A DNA stretch of 64,000 nt, taken from assembly GCA_963702935.1 (NCBI GenBank), contig OY969772.1, positions 2,976,001 to 3,040,000 on the forward strand. The letters run 5' to 3'. The position numbers and the translations under genes were made by a program. Every line of letters starts with the position of its first letter. Position 1 is the stretch's first letter. The DNA is from DAOTWA01 sp963702935 (GTDB lineage: Bacteria > Chloroflexota > Anaerolineae > Anaerolineales > Anaerolineaceae). Positions 17,092 to 27,426 of this stretch are shown here, piece by piece. Below the pieces are notes generated by a model that was not told the DNA's origin, made no database searches, and saw only the letters and a list, made by a program, of their open reading frames with translations.

Positions 17092-19348
17092 ATGCTTAAG
17101 ACCAGAATACCAGCCAGAATTCAACCTGAACATCTGATTGCGGTCGTGGTGTTTGCCCTTCTCCTGCTGTTCACCTACGCCGAATTCTTTGAAGTCCCCT
17201 ACGTGGGCCTTTCCTACACGCCCGACACCGGGTTGGTCACCAATGTTTTCGATCCGGCGATTGGAGATGGGATCAAGGTCGGCGATTTGATCTTGCAGGT
17301 AGGGCCGCTTTCCTGGCAGGAGTTCCTGGCTAATGGCCAGGCATTCTTCGCCGGCATCGATCCGGGCCAGTCTTTGTCATTCGTGGTCGAGCGGGATGGG
17401 GAAACCCTGCAAGCGCCGTTCATTTATCCGGGAGCCGATTGGCGCCAGATTTCTTACAGGCTTCTCGATATCTGGGTGCTGGCCTACGTATTTTGGGCCA
17501 TGGGCACGGTCGCGTTGCTGTTCATCCGCCCCAAGGACGAGCGTTGGGTCTTGTTGATCTCCGCTGCTTACCTGACGGCCTTATGGCTGATCACCGGCAC
17601 CATTTCGCATTGGGGCATCTGGAATTCCAGCCATTGGCTGCGCGTTGTGACCTGTCTGATCGTCCCCGTCTTCCTGCACCTGCATTGGGTCTTCCCTCAG
17701 CCGTTAGGGAAAGATTCCCAGGGGAGTCGTGTGGGTCGCTTATTCCTTAGCGGGCGCGCTGGCGGTCTGGGAATTTTTTCAACCGTTCCCCATCTGGACT
17801 TTCTATGGCGCCACCTTCTTGACCCTGGCGGCTGTGGTGGCTTTGTTGGTCGCCCACTACGTGACCAGGCCAGACCAGCGGCGTGACATCGGTATTCTGG
17901 TGTTGGCTGCCGGGCTGGTCTTGAGCCCATTGATTCTCTTCAGTGGCCTGGATCTATTGGGTCTCACCCATGGCCTGGGGACGGTCACCCTTCTGTTCCT
18001 GCCTATCTTGCCGGGAGCTTATTTCTACGCGGTTTACCGCCGCCAGCTCGGCGGCCTGGAAGTGCGCGCCAACCGCTTGATCTCGATCTATATCTTCCTG
18101 ATATCGTATAGCACGACGATATTCGTGCTGGTGGCCGTGATCAACCTGTGGTTCAGACTTACAGGGGGGCAGTTGATTTTTGCGTTGACGCTGATCTTCG
18201 GCTCGGTGCTGGGGGTGCTGTTCGGATTTCCCAACTTTCAGCACTGGGTCGAAAGGCGTTTATTAGGCATGCCGCTGCCTCCCATGCAGCTTCTGGCGAA
18301 TTACGTCTCGCGTATTCCCATCAGCCTGGATGCCACCCGCCTGGTGCAATTGCTCCGCGACGAAATCCTTCCCAGCTTATTCATTCGCCAATCGGCGTTG
18401 CTCTACGTGGACGAAACCGGGCGGCTCCAGTGGTTTTACACACAGGAGGTTGCCCCAGACAGCTTGCCTCAAATAGGAGACCTGGCCAGTTTCCGCTCGC
18501 TCGCGGGCAAATACCGTCCATTTATGCGCAAAGACCATAGCGATCCGTTCACCTGGCTGCGCCTCGTCCTCCCTCTCGAAGTGGAAGGAAGGCTGATTGG
18601 CATGTGGCTGCTGGGGCGCCGCGACCCGGATGATCATTACAGCCAGGATGAGGTTGCTATGTTGCAGGGGATTGCCAGCCAGACGGCGATCGCGTTTATG
18701 AATATCGAGCAGGCGCGCCTGTTGAGCGCTCTCTATCAGGCGGATATCGACCGGCAGGAAACCGAGCGGTTGCACCTGGCTTTAGACCTCCACGACCAGG
18801 TGCTGAACCAGTTGGCGGTGCTGGCCATGAATGTGGACGAGCGTGGGGCCAAGCCCGAATTCGAAGAAGCTTACCAGACTGCCACCAAGCGCATCCGTGA
18901 GATCATCGGCGGCTTGCGGCCGGCTATGTTGAATTACGGCCTGCGCGCCGGGTTTGAAGAGCTTGTGGATGACGCCATCGAGATCGCCGGCGATCATACC
19001 CAGGTGGTGGTTGAAATTCCGGCCAGCCAGGTGCGTTATCCGGCGCAGGTTGAGCTGCACCTGTACCGCATCATCCAGCAGGCCTGCCAGAACGCCTTGC
19101 AGCACGCCAATGCCAGGCATATCCGGGTTTCGGGCCGCCTGGACGCGGACGAGTTTGACATCCTGGTGGAAGATGACGGCGTGGGCTTTTCAGCCGGCGA
19201 CCGGCCGGACCTGTCTTCTTTGCTGGCGAGCCGCCATTTTGGCCTGGCGGGGATGTACGAGCGGGCGGCGCTGGTGGGTGCGGAGATTAGCGTGAAATCG
19301 GCGCCGGGTGCGGGCACCACTATTTGCCTGTCCTGGAAGGCCAGATAG
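17092..19348 (+). CDS. Membrane sensor histidine kinase, NarL type, with PDZ-like and GAF domains (one frameshift)
   Basis: About 751 residues after removing one base near 17712 (GGGAAAG). Order: N-terminal helix; PDZ-like loop ('GDGIKVGDLILQVGPLSW'); several membrane helices to about residue 400; GAF-like sensor; HisKA_3 with the phospho-acceptor His in 'HLALDLHDQVLNQLA'; HATPase_c with N box 'QACQNALQHANAR' and G boxes 'EDDGVGF' and 'HFGLAGMYERAAL'. This resembles ComP-like kinases, which also combine PDZ and membrane helices. No response regulator is adjacent, so its partner is elsewhere. The stimulus is unknown. Confidence 0.85.
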
Positions 19349-19440
19349 GGGCGTTCCCTCGCTCCTTAGCGCGAAATCTTTGCGTACCTGGCGCTCTTTG
19401 TGGTGAATAATCCTCTTCGAGGGAGTCACATAATCATCGT

Positions 19441-20256
19441 ATGCCAACCCCTTTGAATATCGCCCATCGTGGGGCGCGCTCCCTGGCCCCCGAAAACACG
19501 CTGGCGGCTGCTCGCAAAGCTTTCGAGATCGGCGCGGATATGTGGGAGCTGGATGTGGCCGCCAGCGCCGACGGCCAGCTCTTCGTCCTGCACGATGACA
19601 CCCTGGAGCGCACTTCCAACGCCGCCCAGCTCTATCCCGACCGCCGCCCCTGGCGCGCGGGCGACTTCACGCTGGCGGAGATCCGCCGCCTGGATTTCGG
19701 CTCCTGGTTCAACGCCAGGGACCCCTTCGGGCAGATTGCCGCCGGCCAGGTCTCGGAAGCCGAGCAGCGAGCCTTCGTCGGCGAGCGAGCCCCCACCCTG
19801 CGCGAGGCCTTGTCCTTCACGCGGGAGCACGACTGGCGCGTCAACGTCGAGATCAAAGATCATAGCGGCTTTCCGGCGGATCGGGTCATCGTCGAGCAGG
19901 TGGCGGCCCTGGTGGCCGAATTGGGCATGACGGAGAGGGTGCTGCTGTCTTCCTTCAACCACGCTTACCTGGCGCGCGCCAAAGCGGCCAACCCGCGCCT
20001 CTCTCTGGCGGCTCTGGTGGAGACTCCCCAGGCCGACCCGGCCGGGTTGTTGCGTCGCCTGGGGGTGCCGGCCTATAACCCGGATATGGCTTTGACCCGC
20101 CCGGAAGAGGTCACGCGCCTGCGCGAAATGGGATTTCAGGTTTATCTCTGGACGGTCAACGAGATCGAGCCGATGCGCGCCTTTGCCCGGGCCGGCGCCA
20201 GCGGCATCATCACCGACTTTCCCCAGCGCTTCAAGGAGGTTCAGGCTGGATTGTAG
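19441..20256 (+). CDS. ugpQ: Glycerophosphodiester phosphodiesterase
   Basis: A 271-residue GDPD that cleaves glycerophosphodiesters to glycerol-3-phosphate and an alcohol. Catalytic motifs: 'NIAHRGARSLAPENT' (His, Arg, Glu), 'ELDVAASADGQLFVLHDDTLERTSN' (metal-binding Glu and Asp, second His) and 'NVEIKDH'. The C-terminal 'VYLWTVNEIEPMRAFARAGASGIITDFPQRF' is the expected end of the TIM barrel. No signal peptide, so it is cytoplasmic. It stands alone between the kinase and DUF488 genes. Confidence 0.92.
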   Translation: MPTPLNIAHRGARSLAPENTLAAARKAFEIGADMWELDVAASADGQLFVLHDDTLERTSNAAQLYPDRRPWRAGDFTLAEIRRLDFGSWFNARDPFGQIAAGQVSEAEQRAFVGERAPTLREALSFTREHDWRVNVEIKDHSGFPADRVIVEQVAALVAELGMTERVLLSSFNHAYLARAKAANPRLSLAALVETPQADPAGLLRRLGVPAYNPDMALTRPEEVTRLREMGFQVYLWTVNEIEPMRAFARAGASGIITDFPQRFKEVQAGL

Positions 20257-20349
20257 GCTTTCGATACGGCCATTCTTGTTTTAGCGCAACAAATACTCCC
20301 ATTGTTGACGATAAGATCATCCTAACCACGATCTTCAGGTTGAGCTATA

Positions 20350-20368
20350 CTAAATGAGACCAATTTAG
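20350..20368. promoter_or_regulatory. Inverted repeat upstream of the DUF488 gene
   Basis: CTAAAT-N7-ATTTAG lies 62 nt before the DUF488 start, in a short AT-rich stretch followed by a T-rich run. It could be an operator; no clear -35/-10 pair could be assigned. Confidence 0.35.
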
Positions 20369-20430
20369 TCTTGTTTAGTCTGTCTTTTTTATGGGTGTTG
20401 GCCGGGTTACGGCCGGAGAGGAGGTTTAGC

Positions 20431-20793
20431 ATGATCAGGGTGCAGCGCGTCTATCATGAAACCACCCAGATATATGGTCGTAGATTCCTGGTAGATCGCC
20501 TTTGGCCCAGGGGAATTAAAAAAGAGGATCTGCCCATGGATGGCTGGATCCGGGATGTGGCTCCCAGCGACGAGCTTCGCCGTTGGTTCGGACACGTTCC
20601 GGAGAGGTGGGAGGAGTTTCAACGCCGTTACTTCGCCGAGTTGGATGAGAAGCCGCAAGCATGGCAGCTTCTACTGAATGCCGCTCACCACGGGGATATT
20701 ACCTTGTTATACGGCGCACAAGACGAAGAGCATAACAATGCCGTTGCCCTGAAGGTTTATCTGGAAAACAAGCAGAAAGAGAGAGCCCGTTGA
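20431..20793 (+). CDS. DUF488 family protein
   Basis: A 120-residue DUF488 protein (YeaO type). 'RVYHETTQIYGRRFLVDRLWPRGIKKEDLPMDGWIRDVAPSDELRRWFGH' and 'HHGDITLLYGAQDEEHNNAVALKVYLE' are the family hallmarks. I chose the ATG at 20431, preceded by GGAGGT at good spacing, rather than the longer open frame. Biochemical role unknown. Confidence 0.85.
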   Translation: MIRVQRVYHETTQIYGRRFLVDRLWPRGIKKEDLPMDGWIRDVAPSDELRRWFGHVPERWEEFQRRYFAELDEKPQAWQLLLNAAHHGDITLLYGAQDEEHNNAVALKVYLENKQKERAR

Positions 20794-20876
20794 TTACCCG
20801 CCGGCCCTTCCTGGCGCCGGATCCGCGCGACGTACCCTTGAGCGCTGATCCGGTCGCCTTGCCTGAGGTGCAAGCC

Positions 20877-21935
20877 CTACTTTTGGACGATCCCCATTTG
20901 GGTTAGCAGCTCCGCATTATAGATAGAGCCGCCCGCCGCGCCACGGATGGTGTTGTGCGAAAGCACCACCAGCTTCACGTCGAACAGTGGGTCGGGGCGC
21001 ACGCGCCCCACGACCGTGGCCATCCCGCGCCCGCTCATGCGGTCCAGGCGCGGTTGGGGCCGGTCAGCTTCCTTGCGCAGCAGGATCACCGGTTTGGGGG
21101 CGGAAGGCAGGTCGCGGCTGGCTTCGGGCGCCTGGTAACCTGCCAGGGCGCTTTCCACCGTCTCGATCGAAGCTTTTTCCTTCAATTCCACTGAAAGGCA
21201 CACGATGTGCCCGTCGCTGACGGCCACGCGATTGGTGTGCGCCGAGATTTTGAAGTCCGCCAGGCGGAGAACGTCTCCTTCGAGCTGCCCTAGCATCTTG
21301 CGGGGCTCCAGCTCGACCTTGTTCTCTTCGCCGGGAACGTAGGGAATCACGTTATCCAGGATGTCCATGGAGGCCACGCCGGGGTAACCGGCCCCCGAAA
21401 GCGCCTGGAGCGAGACGGCAAACACGCGCTGCAATCCGAAGGCTTCCTGCAGCGCCTTGAGTGCGACGGTCATGCCCGTGCTGGTGCAATTGGGGTTGGT
21501 CGTGATGCACCCGCTCCACCCGCGATTGCGTTGCTGCGCCCGCACCAGGTTGGCGTGATCGGCGTTGATCTCAGGCAGCAGGATGGGCACGTCGGCTTCC
21601 TGGCGGAAAGCGGAGGCGTTGGAGCACACCACCTTCCCGGCCTGCGCGTAAAGCGGCTCTGCCTCGCGAGCGGCGTCGGCCGGCATGGCCGAAAAAACCA
21701 GGGGCACAGGGGTCGCCTCCGGGCGGGTGGGCACCACGGTGATCCCGCGCGCCCACTCGGGCATGGGCTCGGGCAGCATCCAGTGGCAGGCTTCGCCGTA
21801 AGGTTGGCCGATGGAGCGCTCGGAGCCGGTCAGGGCGACGACTTCGAACCAGGGATGTCCGTCGAGTAATTGGACGAACCTCTGGCCGACGCTGCCGGTG
21901 GCAGCCAGGACTGCGACGGGAATACGCTCGGACAT
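20877..21935 (-). CDS. asd: Aspartate-semialdehyde dehydrogenase
   Basis: A 352-residue enzyme that reduces aspartyl phosphate to aspartate semialdehyde on the way to lysine, threonine and methionine. The NADP-binding 'AVLAATGSVGQRFVQLL' is at the N-terminus, the catalytic Cys is in 'TTNPNCTSTGM', and 'SGAGYPGVASMDILDNVIPYV' follows. It belongs to the longer archaeal/fungal-like class. The ATG lies 2 nt after the lysC stop, with GGAGGAG inside the lysC end, so the two are coupled. Confidence 0.95.
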   Translation of the reverse strand: MSERIPVAVLAATGSVGQRFVQLLDGHPWFEVVALTGSERSIGQPYGEACHWMLPEPMPEWARGITVVPTRPEATPVPLVFSAMPADAAREAEPLYAQAGKVVCSNASAFRQEADVPILLPEINADHANLVRAQQRNRGWSGCITTNPNCTSTGMTVALKALQEAFGLQRVFAVSLQALSGAGYPGVASMDILDNVIPYVPGEENKVELEPRKMLGQLEGDVLRLADFKISAHTNRVAVSDGHIVCLSVELKEKASIETVESALAGYQAPEASRDLPSAPKPVILLRKEADRPQPRLDRMSGRGMATVVGRVRPDPLFDVKLVVLSHNTIRGAAGGSIYNAELLTQMGIVQK

Positions 21936-21937
21936 GC

Positions 21938-23387
21938 TTACTCCTCCTGTTTGATGATGAGGGAATGGATGGTGCGAATGGCTTTCTGGCTATCGGCGGC
22001 CGCCACGACCAGGCTGATGGAGACTTCGGACGACCCTTGCGCGATGGCGATCACGTTCACTGCTTGCGCGCCCAGCGCGCTGAACACTCTTCCGGACACG
22101 CCGGGCGTGTTGCGCATGCCGTCGCCGACCACGGTCACGATGACCACCTCATCCGTGGCCCACACGCGATCGATGTCGCGGCGGCTGATCTCGTTGGCGA
22201 AGGCTTTTTCGAGCGCCTGGACGACTTTGGGCGCCAACTCGCGGGGCACCGCAAAGCAGATGGATTGCTCCGAGGAGGCCTGAGTAATCAACGGTACGCT
22301 GGTCTGCGTGCCGGCTACCGCCCCGAAGGTGCGCGCGGCCACGCCTGGGACGCCTAACATGCCGCGTCCTTCCAGGGTAATCAATTGCAGCCCTTGAACG
22401 GCGGTCACGGCTTTGATGATCCCGTCGTGGGGGTTGGGATTATCTGCCACCAGGCGCGTCCCGGGATTCCGGGGGTTGAAGGTGTTGCACACGCGCAAGC
22501 CGATGCCCGAATTCGATCACCGGGCGGATGGTCATGGGGTGCAGCACTTTCGCGCCGTAATAGGCCAGCTCGGAGATCTCGTGGTAGGTCAGCTCGGGGA
22601 TGGTGACTGCATCCGGCACGATGCGGGGATCGGCGGTCATGACGCCGTCCACGTCCGTCCAGATCCACACTTCGTCGGCGGACAGGGCCGCGCCGAGGAT
22701 GGCGGCCGAGTAATCGCTGCCGCCGCGCCCCAGCGTAGTGGTGACGCCGGCGGGAGTGGCGGCCAGAAAACCGGTTACGACCGGGATTTGGCCCCTTTCC
22801 AGGAGGGGCAGCAGCGCCTGGCGCGTGCGCCGGGTGGTCATTTCCAGGTCCGGGTGCGCGGATTGGAAGGTTTCGTCCGTGACGATCAACTGCGTGGCTT
22901 CGACCCAGCAAGCCGGAACCCCGGCCGATTCGAGGCCGGGCGCCAGGATGCGCACACACATCCTCTCGCCTAAAGAGGCGATGGCGTCCAGCCCGCGCGG
23001 AGTGGTCTCTCCCAGAACGCTAAATGCCTGGCAAAGGCTCAAGAAGTCGGCGATGAGCTGCACGATTTCCTGCTTGACTTGTTCCCGGAGGGCCAGGTTA
23101 GCTACCAGGGCGTCCAGGATCTTGTAGTGCAGGGAGCGCAATTTCACTGCGGCTGTCTGGCAGGTTTGCAGGTCTCCACGGGTGGCGCGATTGGCGCTGT
23201 CCAATAGAAGATTGGTGACGCCCGCCAGGGCTGAAACGACCACCACCGTGCGTGGCCAGCTCGCGCGGTGATCCTGAACGATCTGCAGCACCTGCTGCAT
23301 GGCCTTGATCGAGCCGACCGAAGTGCCGCCGAATTTCATCACCAGGGTCGCCTGGGGGTTGGCGGAGGAAGGGCGATTCTCGTGCAT
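21938..23387 (-). CDS. lysC: Aspartate kinase (one frameshift)
   Basis: Catalyses the first step of the aspartate pathway, upstream of asd in the same operon. The N-terminal kinase domain starts 'LVMKFGGTSVGSIKAMQQVL' and has 'TTTLGRGGSDYSAAILGAAL' and 'DVDGVMTADPRIVPDA'. Two ACT domains at the C-terminus ('LITLEGRGMLGVPGVAARTFGAV', 'VTVVGDGMRNTPGVSGRVFSAL') imply feedback inhibition. The frame breaks near 22505 within 'EFGIGLRVCNTFNP'. Removing one G gives 482 residues. ATG 23387 has GGAG upstream. The gene layout resembles the monofunctional, long-type kinase. Confidence 0.93.
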
Positions 23388-23621
23388 TGACGTTCTCCAT
23401 CTGATGAAAGAATATCGGGATATTGTAACAACCTTGGCCCAAAATTGCCACAATTTTAGCCGCCAGAGTCCGGCATAACTCGTTGGAGATGGATTGAAGG
23501 TTTTCCAAAATTGGGATTGAGCCACGCAGCCAGCAGGGGCCCCAGGGTTTTCTCTTTCTAAGAGAATTCTCTGTGTGCTCTGTGCCTCCGTGGTGAAATT
23601 TCCTGAAGGAAGGCGCCCCAG

Positions 23622-23772
23622 GCTGAAGCCGCATACCACACCCTCGATGGGTGTTCTGGCCTATAGATAAATGCTGAAGCCGCATACCACACCCTCGATG
23701 GGTGTTCTGGCCTATAGATAAATGCTGAAGCCGCATATCACACCCTCGATGGGTGTTCTGGCCTATAGATAA
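23622..23772. repeat. Three tandem 51-bp repeats with hairpins, abutting the 3' end of rnpB
   Basis: Copies begin at 23622, 23673 and 23724, nearly identical (one or two base changes). Each holds an inverted repeat ACACCC-TCGAT-GGGTGT and the string GGCCTATAGATAA. On the minus strand each also contains ATGCGGCTTCAGC, close to ATGCGGCTTACAG at the 3' end of RNase P RNA. The array starts 2 nt after the rnpB P1 stem. There are no spacers, so this is not CRISPR. Confidence 0.9.
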
Positions 23773-23773
23773 G

Positions 23774-24198
23774 TTGCCCCAGGCCAATCTGTAAGCCGCA
23801 TTCTGTCCCACGCAGGGGTATCTCGCCGAGGCGAGACGGCCCGCGTATGGGTGAGCATCTCTCTGGACCGTACGTTGCCGCACGGCTCTAGCAGTCTACC
23901 CGAAACTCGAGGAAGACGAGCAGTCTCCCGTCCCTTTTCAGGGGCATCGTCCCTGCTTGACCTTGCTCCGGATGAGGGTTGCCTGGCCGCCTGTATTACT
24001 ACAAGCGCCGGTGGTCTCTTACACCACCTTTTCACCCTTACTCCCTCGCGGGAGCGGATTGTTTCTGTGGCCCGATCTAGCAGGTTATCCCCATGGGGCT
24101 TCCCCGCTCCGGGTGTTACCCGGCATCCTGCTCTATGGAGTGCGGACTTTCCTCGACTTTGACCAGGCAAAGCCGCGCTCACCCAACTGGCCTGGGGC
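23774..24198 (-). ncRNA. rnpB: RNase P RNA, bacterial class A
   Basis: The catalytic RNA of RNase P, which matures tRNA 5' ends. On the minus strand the conserved GAGGAAAGTCCGCACTCC near the 5' end and ACAGAATGCGGCTTAC near the 3' end are present. The termini pair as P1 (GCCCCAGGCCA with TGGCCTGGGGC). Length about 425 nt. A strong promoter lies directly upstream. Confidence 0.95.
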
Positions 24199-24204
24199 GC
24201 TTTC

Positions 24205-24233
24205 ATCATACCCTGCCCCACCGGGGAAGTCAA
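24205..24233 (-). promoter_or_regulatory. rnpB promoter
   Basis: On the minus strand TTGACT and TATGAT are separated by exactly 17 nt, and the expected start falls at the first base of the P1 stem. Confidence 0.85.
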
Positions 24234-24327
24234 TTGCTGCGGAAAATTTGTTCCAGAACTGGACAAAATAGCCGCTCTCAAGTAAAATTCAACTTCGCAA
24301 TCGTGTAAGTTATTCGGAGGATTTACT

Positions 24328-24592
24328 TTGGCAAACATTAAAATCGGCGATCAAACGAAACAAGCAGAACGAGAAAAAACGAGTCAGGAACCGTGTTTAC
24401 CGGGGGCGCGCGCGCACCTTCATCCAGAAGGCGCGTACGGCGATCGACGGCAATCAGGTGGAAGATGCTAAGGCCGCGACTCTGACTGCCATCAGCGCTC
24501 TGGATAAAGCGGCTCAAAAGGGTGTGATCCATAAGAATAACGCCGCCCGCCGCAAGAGCCGCCTGATGAAGCGTCTGGCTGCCCTTTCGTAA
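24328..24592 (+). CDS. rpsT: 30S ribosomal protein S20 (one frameshift)
   Basis: TTG start with CGGAGGA upstream. After removing one A in the AAAA run at about 24340-24343 it reads 'ANIKSAIKRNKQNEKKRVRNRVYRGRARTFIQKARTAIDGNQVEDAKAATLTAISALDKAAQKGVIHKNNAARRKSRLMKRLAALS', a normal 87-residue S20. It binds 16S rRNA. As printed, the frame ends early, but the gene is essential or nearly so and otherwise perfect, so a consensus error is likely. It is followed by its own terminator. Confidence 0.92.
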
Positions 24593-24632
24593 CAAACTGG
24601 CCAGTTCGCGCCAAATCCGGCGTATCATCGCC

Positions 24633-24660
24633 AGCGGGAGCCTATCTGCTCCCGCTTTTT
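24633..24660 (+). terminator. Terminator of rpsT
   Basis: A 7-bp stem GCGGGAG/CTCCCGC with an 8-nt loop and TTTTT, 41 nt after the rpsT stop. Confidence 0.85.
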
Positions 24661-24691
24661 GCGTATCATCTACAAGCCTGGGGAGGTAGAG

Positions 24692-25456
24692 TTGGACCAT
24701 TCTTTGATCGAGACCCACAACCTCGTCAAGCGTTTTGGCAGCAAGGTGGCTGTCGATAACGTCAGTTTTGAAGTCTCCGCGGGGGAGATCTTCGGTTTCC
24801 TGGGACCCAACGGGGCCGGGAAGACCACCACCATCAAGATGATCGTGGGATTGCTTCAGCCCACCTCGGGAACCGCCAAAGTCGCCGGGTACGACGTTCA
24901 GGCCCAGCCCTTGCTGGCCCGGGGGGCCTCCGGTTACGTGCCCGACGAGCCCAACTTGTACGCCAAGTTATCCGGCCGCGAGCTGCTGCGCTTCGTGGGC
25001 GACTTGTACGACCTGGATCCCACCCGCGTAGCCCATCGCTCTGAAGAACTGCTGCGCCTGTTCGAGCTGACTGCGGCTGCGGACGATACCATCGATTCTT
25101 ACAGCCACGGCATGCAGCAGAAGACCTCGCTGGCCGCCGCTCTGCTCCACGACCCCAAGGTGCTGGTGCTGGACGAGCCGACCGTGGGCCTGGACCCCAA
25201 GTCGGCGCGCCTGATCAAAGACATCCTCCGCCAGCTTGCCGAGCGGGGAGCCGCCATCCTGTTGTCCACCCACATTCTGGAGATCGCCGAGCGCATGTGC
25301 GACCGCATCGGCATCATCAATAAGGGCAAGCTGGTCGCCGTCGGCAACATGACCGAGCTGCGCGCCTTGGGCAACGGCGAGACCAGTCTGGAAGATATCT
25401 TCCTCGAGCTGACCGGCGGAGCCGAGGACGCCGAGATCGCCGAGGTGCTCAAGTGA
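24692..25456 (+). CDS. ABC transporter ATP-binding protein
   Basis: About 254 residues from a TTG start with GGGAGG 6 nt upstream. Walker A 'GPNGAGKTTT', Q-loop region 'GYVPDEPNLYAKLSG', signature 'YSHGMQQK', Walker B 'VLVLDEPTVGLD' and H-loop 'STHILEIAE' are intact. It is of the DrrA/CcmA export class, with a short C-terminal tail. It overlaps the permease start by 4 nt (GTGA), so both subunits are made together. Confidence 0.93.
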   Translation: MDHSLIETHNLVKRFGSKVAVDNVSFEVSAGEIFGFLGPNGAGKTTTIKMIVGLLQPTSGTAKVAGYDVQAQPLLARGASGYVPDEPNLYAKLSGRELLRFVGDLYDLDPTRVAHRSEELLRLFELTAAADDTIDSYSHGMQQKTSLAAALLHDPKVLVLDEPTVGLDPKSARLIKDILRQLAERGAAILLSTHILEIAERMCDRIGIINKGKLVAVGNMTELRALGNGETSLEDIFLELTGGAEDAEIAEVLK

Positions 25457-27196
25457 GCCTGTCTGAGCCCGGCTCCCCGGTTGCTTTTGGACTGTGGCAT
25501 TACGTCTGGAAGCTGCTGCGCCTGCGCGTGGTGCTCTTTATCAGTAGCTTGCGCCGCGCCAGGCTGCGCCGCAAGATCGGCATGGCCGTCATTGGCCTCC
25601 TCCTGCTCGCCCTGATCGTCTTTCTCTTCTGGCTGAGCACCCTTCTCCTGGGATTCGTGCAGTCTCCCCAGTTGAGAGAGCTGATCGATCCGGCGGAATT
25701 CCTCGCCGTGATCCCCACCCTCGCCGTCACCCTGGCCTTCTTTTTCGTCTCGCTGACCAACTTCGGGGCTCTCTTGCAGACCCTTTACCTGGCCAAGGAC
25801 ATGGATTTTCTGCTGGTTGCCCCCGTTCCGCAACGGGCGGTCTTCCTGGCCAAGCTCCTCCAGGGCGTTTTGCCTAACTTCGGGCTGTTCTGTCTGTTCG
25901 CCCTGCCGTTATTATTCGGGCTGGGGGCGTCTTCCGGGTACAGCTTTCTGTACTATCCCATGGTAATCATCGAGCTGGCCGGCATCGCGCTGGCGGCTTC
26001 CGGGCTGACGGGCCTGTTGGTGATGGGCGTGGTGCGCGTCGTTCCGGCCAGGCGCGTGGCCGAGGTGCTGGGCTTCCTCGGCGCCATCATTTCGATCCTC
26101 CTGGGCCAATCCGGGCAATTTACCCGTTTTATGAACGTCAATCAAAACCAGGTCTCGGGGTTGATGGGCGGCCTGGTGAAGCTGAATTCGCCCCTTTCGC
26201 CGCTCTCGTGGGCCGGGCGCAGCCTGATAGAAATTGGCCGCTTCAATTGGCTGCCCGGCTTGGGACTGGCCTTGCTCACGCTGGGCGTGGCCGGCGCTAT
26301 CTTTATGCTGGCCCTATCCCTGACCGAGCGCCTGTATTACAGCGGTTGGGCGCGCATGCAGGGCAGCGAGCCGCGCAAGAAAGCCCAGCGCCGCGCGCCA
26401 AGCGCCGGCGGGCGTATCCGTATTTTGCCCGCGCAGGTCAGAGGCGTGATCTGGAAAGATTGGCTCGTGATGCGGCGCGACCTGCGCAACCTTTCCCAAC
26501 TGATTACCCCCCTCATCCTGGGCTTTATCTTGCTGATCACCAGCAGTGGGCCGGCCGGCGGGGGGCAGGCTAATCTGCCGCCTTTCTTAGAGGTGGGTTT
26601 TAAGAACGTTAACGTTTATTTCGATATCCTGCTGGCCTTGTTTGTGTGTTGGATGCTCAATTTCAGCCTGGCGATGGTGTCCTTCTCGCGCGAGGGGAAG
26701 AATTACTGGTTGTTGAAAGCCGCCCCGGTGAGCACGGGCAGGCTGCTGTTGGCCAAGTTCATCGGCGCTTACCTCCCCACTTTCCTGATCGGTTGGGCTT
26801 TCCTCCTGCCTACCTTCCCGCTCCGCCAGGTGAATTGGGCTTACCTGCCTTACAGCACCCTGGTGGTGGCCCTGGTTACCGCCGGGATGACCGGGGTCGC
26901 GCTGTCGTTTGGCGTCGCCGGGGCGCGCATGGATTGGGAGGACCCCCGCCAGATGAACGCGCGCGGCGCCGTCGGCTGCGTCGGCATGATCGTCGGTGCG
27001 GCCTATTTTGCCGTTAGCCTGGCGATCTTCTTCCTCCCGCCCGTTTTGATGACCTTCCTCCAATTAGGCAGCGAGGAAGCTTGGCCAGGGGATTGGGCTC
27101 CTCCTGGGCAGCGCGGCTGCCCTGGCTTGCGCTGTCTTCCCGCTCGTCGCCGTGTCCGGGCGAGTTGGCCGCCTCGGACAGGCTGAAGCCGGCTGA
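25453..27196 (+). CDS. Large ABC-2-type permease (one frameshift near the end)
   Basis: About 580 residues with many hydrophobic helices, the size of a fused double ABC-2 permease. A first half (residues 30-270) and a second half (after 'VRGVIWKDWLVMRRDLRNLSQLITPLILGFILL') each resemble one permease. The frame breaks near 27082 ('GSEEAW'). Removing one T gives a hydrophobic last helix ending 'AALACAVFPLVAVSGRVGRLGQAEAG', with the stop at 27194-27196, right at the edge of a palindromic repeat element. Substrate unknown; partner of the preceding ATPase. Confidence 0.82.
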
Positions 27197-27197
27197 G

Positions 27198-27357
27198 TGT
27201 GCACGCATAGGTTGTCAGCCGTTTTCAGGCGATTGAAATCACTGCAACGAAGTACACGAATTCGGCCTTCGCCGACTGGTTTTTAGCCAGCGCAGGCTGG
27301 CTTCGTGCAGTTTGTAGGTGCAGTTTCCAACTGCTTGACAACTCGTGCGTGCACACA
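27198..27357. repeat. MITE-like palindromic element, family A, copy 1
   Basis: About 160 bp with terminal inverted repeats (TGTGCACGCAT...GTTGTCAG left, TGTGCACGCACG..GTTGTCAA right, read inward). Inside are two stem-loops joined by CTGGTTTTTAG: one with TCGGC/GCCGA, one with AGCCAGC/GCTGGCT. Copy 2 is at 40306-40464 in the opposite orientation. It fills the space between the ABC permease stop and the argS promoter region. No open frame. Confidence 0.85.
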
Positions 27358-27426
27358 AGAAAACCCCATGGGGTAGGGCGCCGTGTTATAATCTTATGCT
27401 CTTTCATTATTTTCCAGGTGGTGGCC

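Noticed and set aside
20790..20910. Short plus-strand frame after the DUF488 gene (about 38 codons)
   Set aside because: Overlaps the asd 3' end in antisense, has no RBS and no recognisable feature.
23622..23772. Possible CRISPR array
   Set aside because: Repeats are directly adjoining 51-mers with no spacers and no cas genes nearby.
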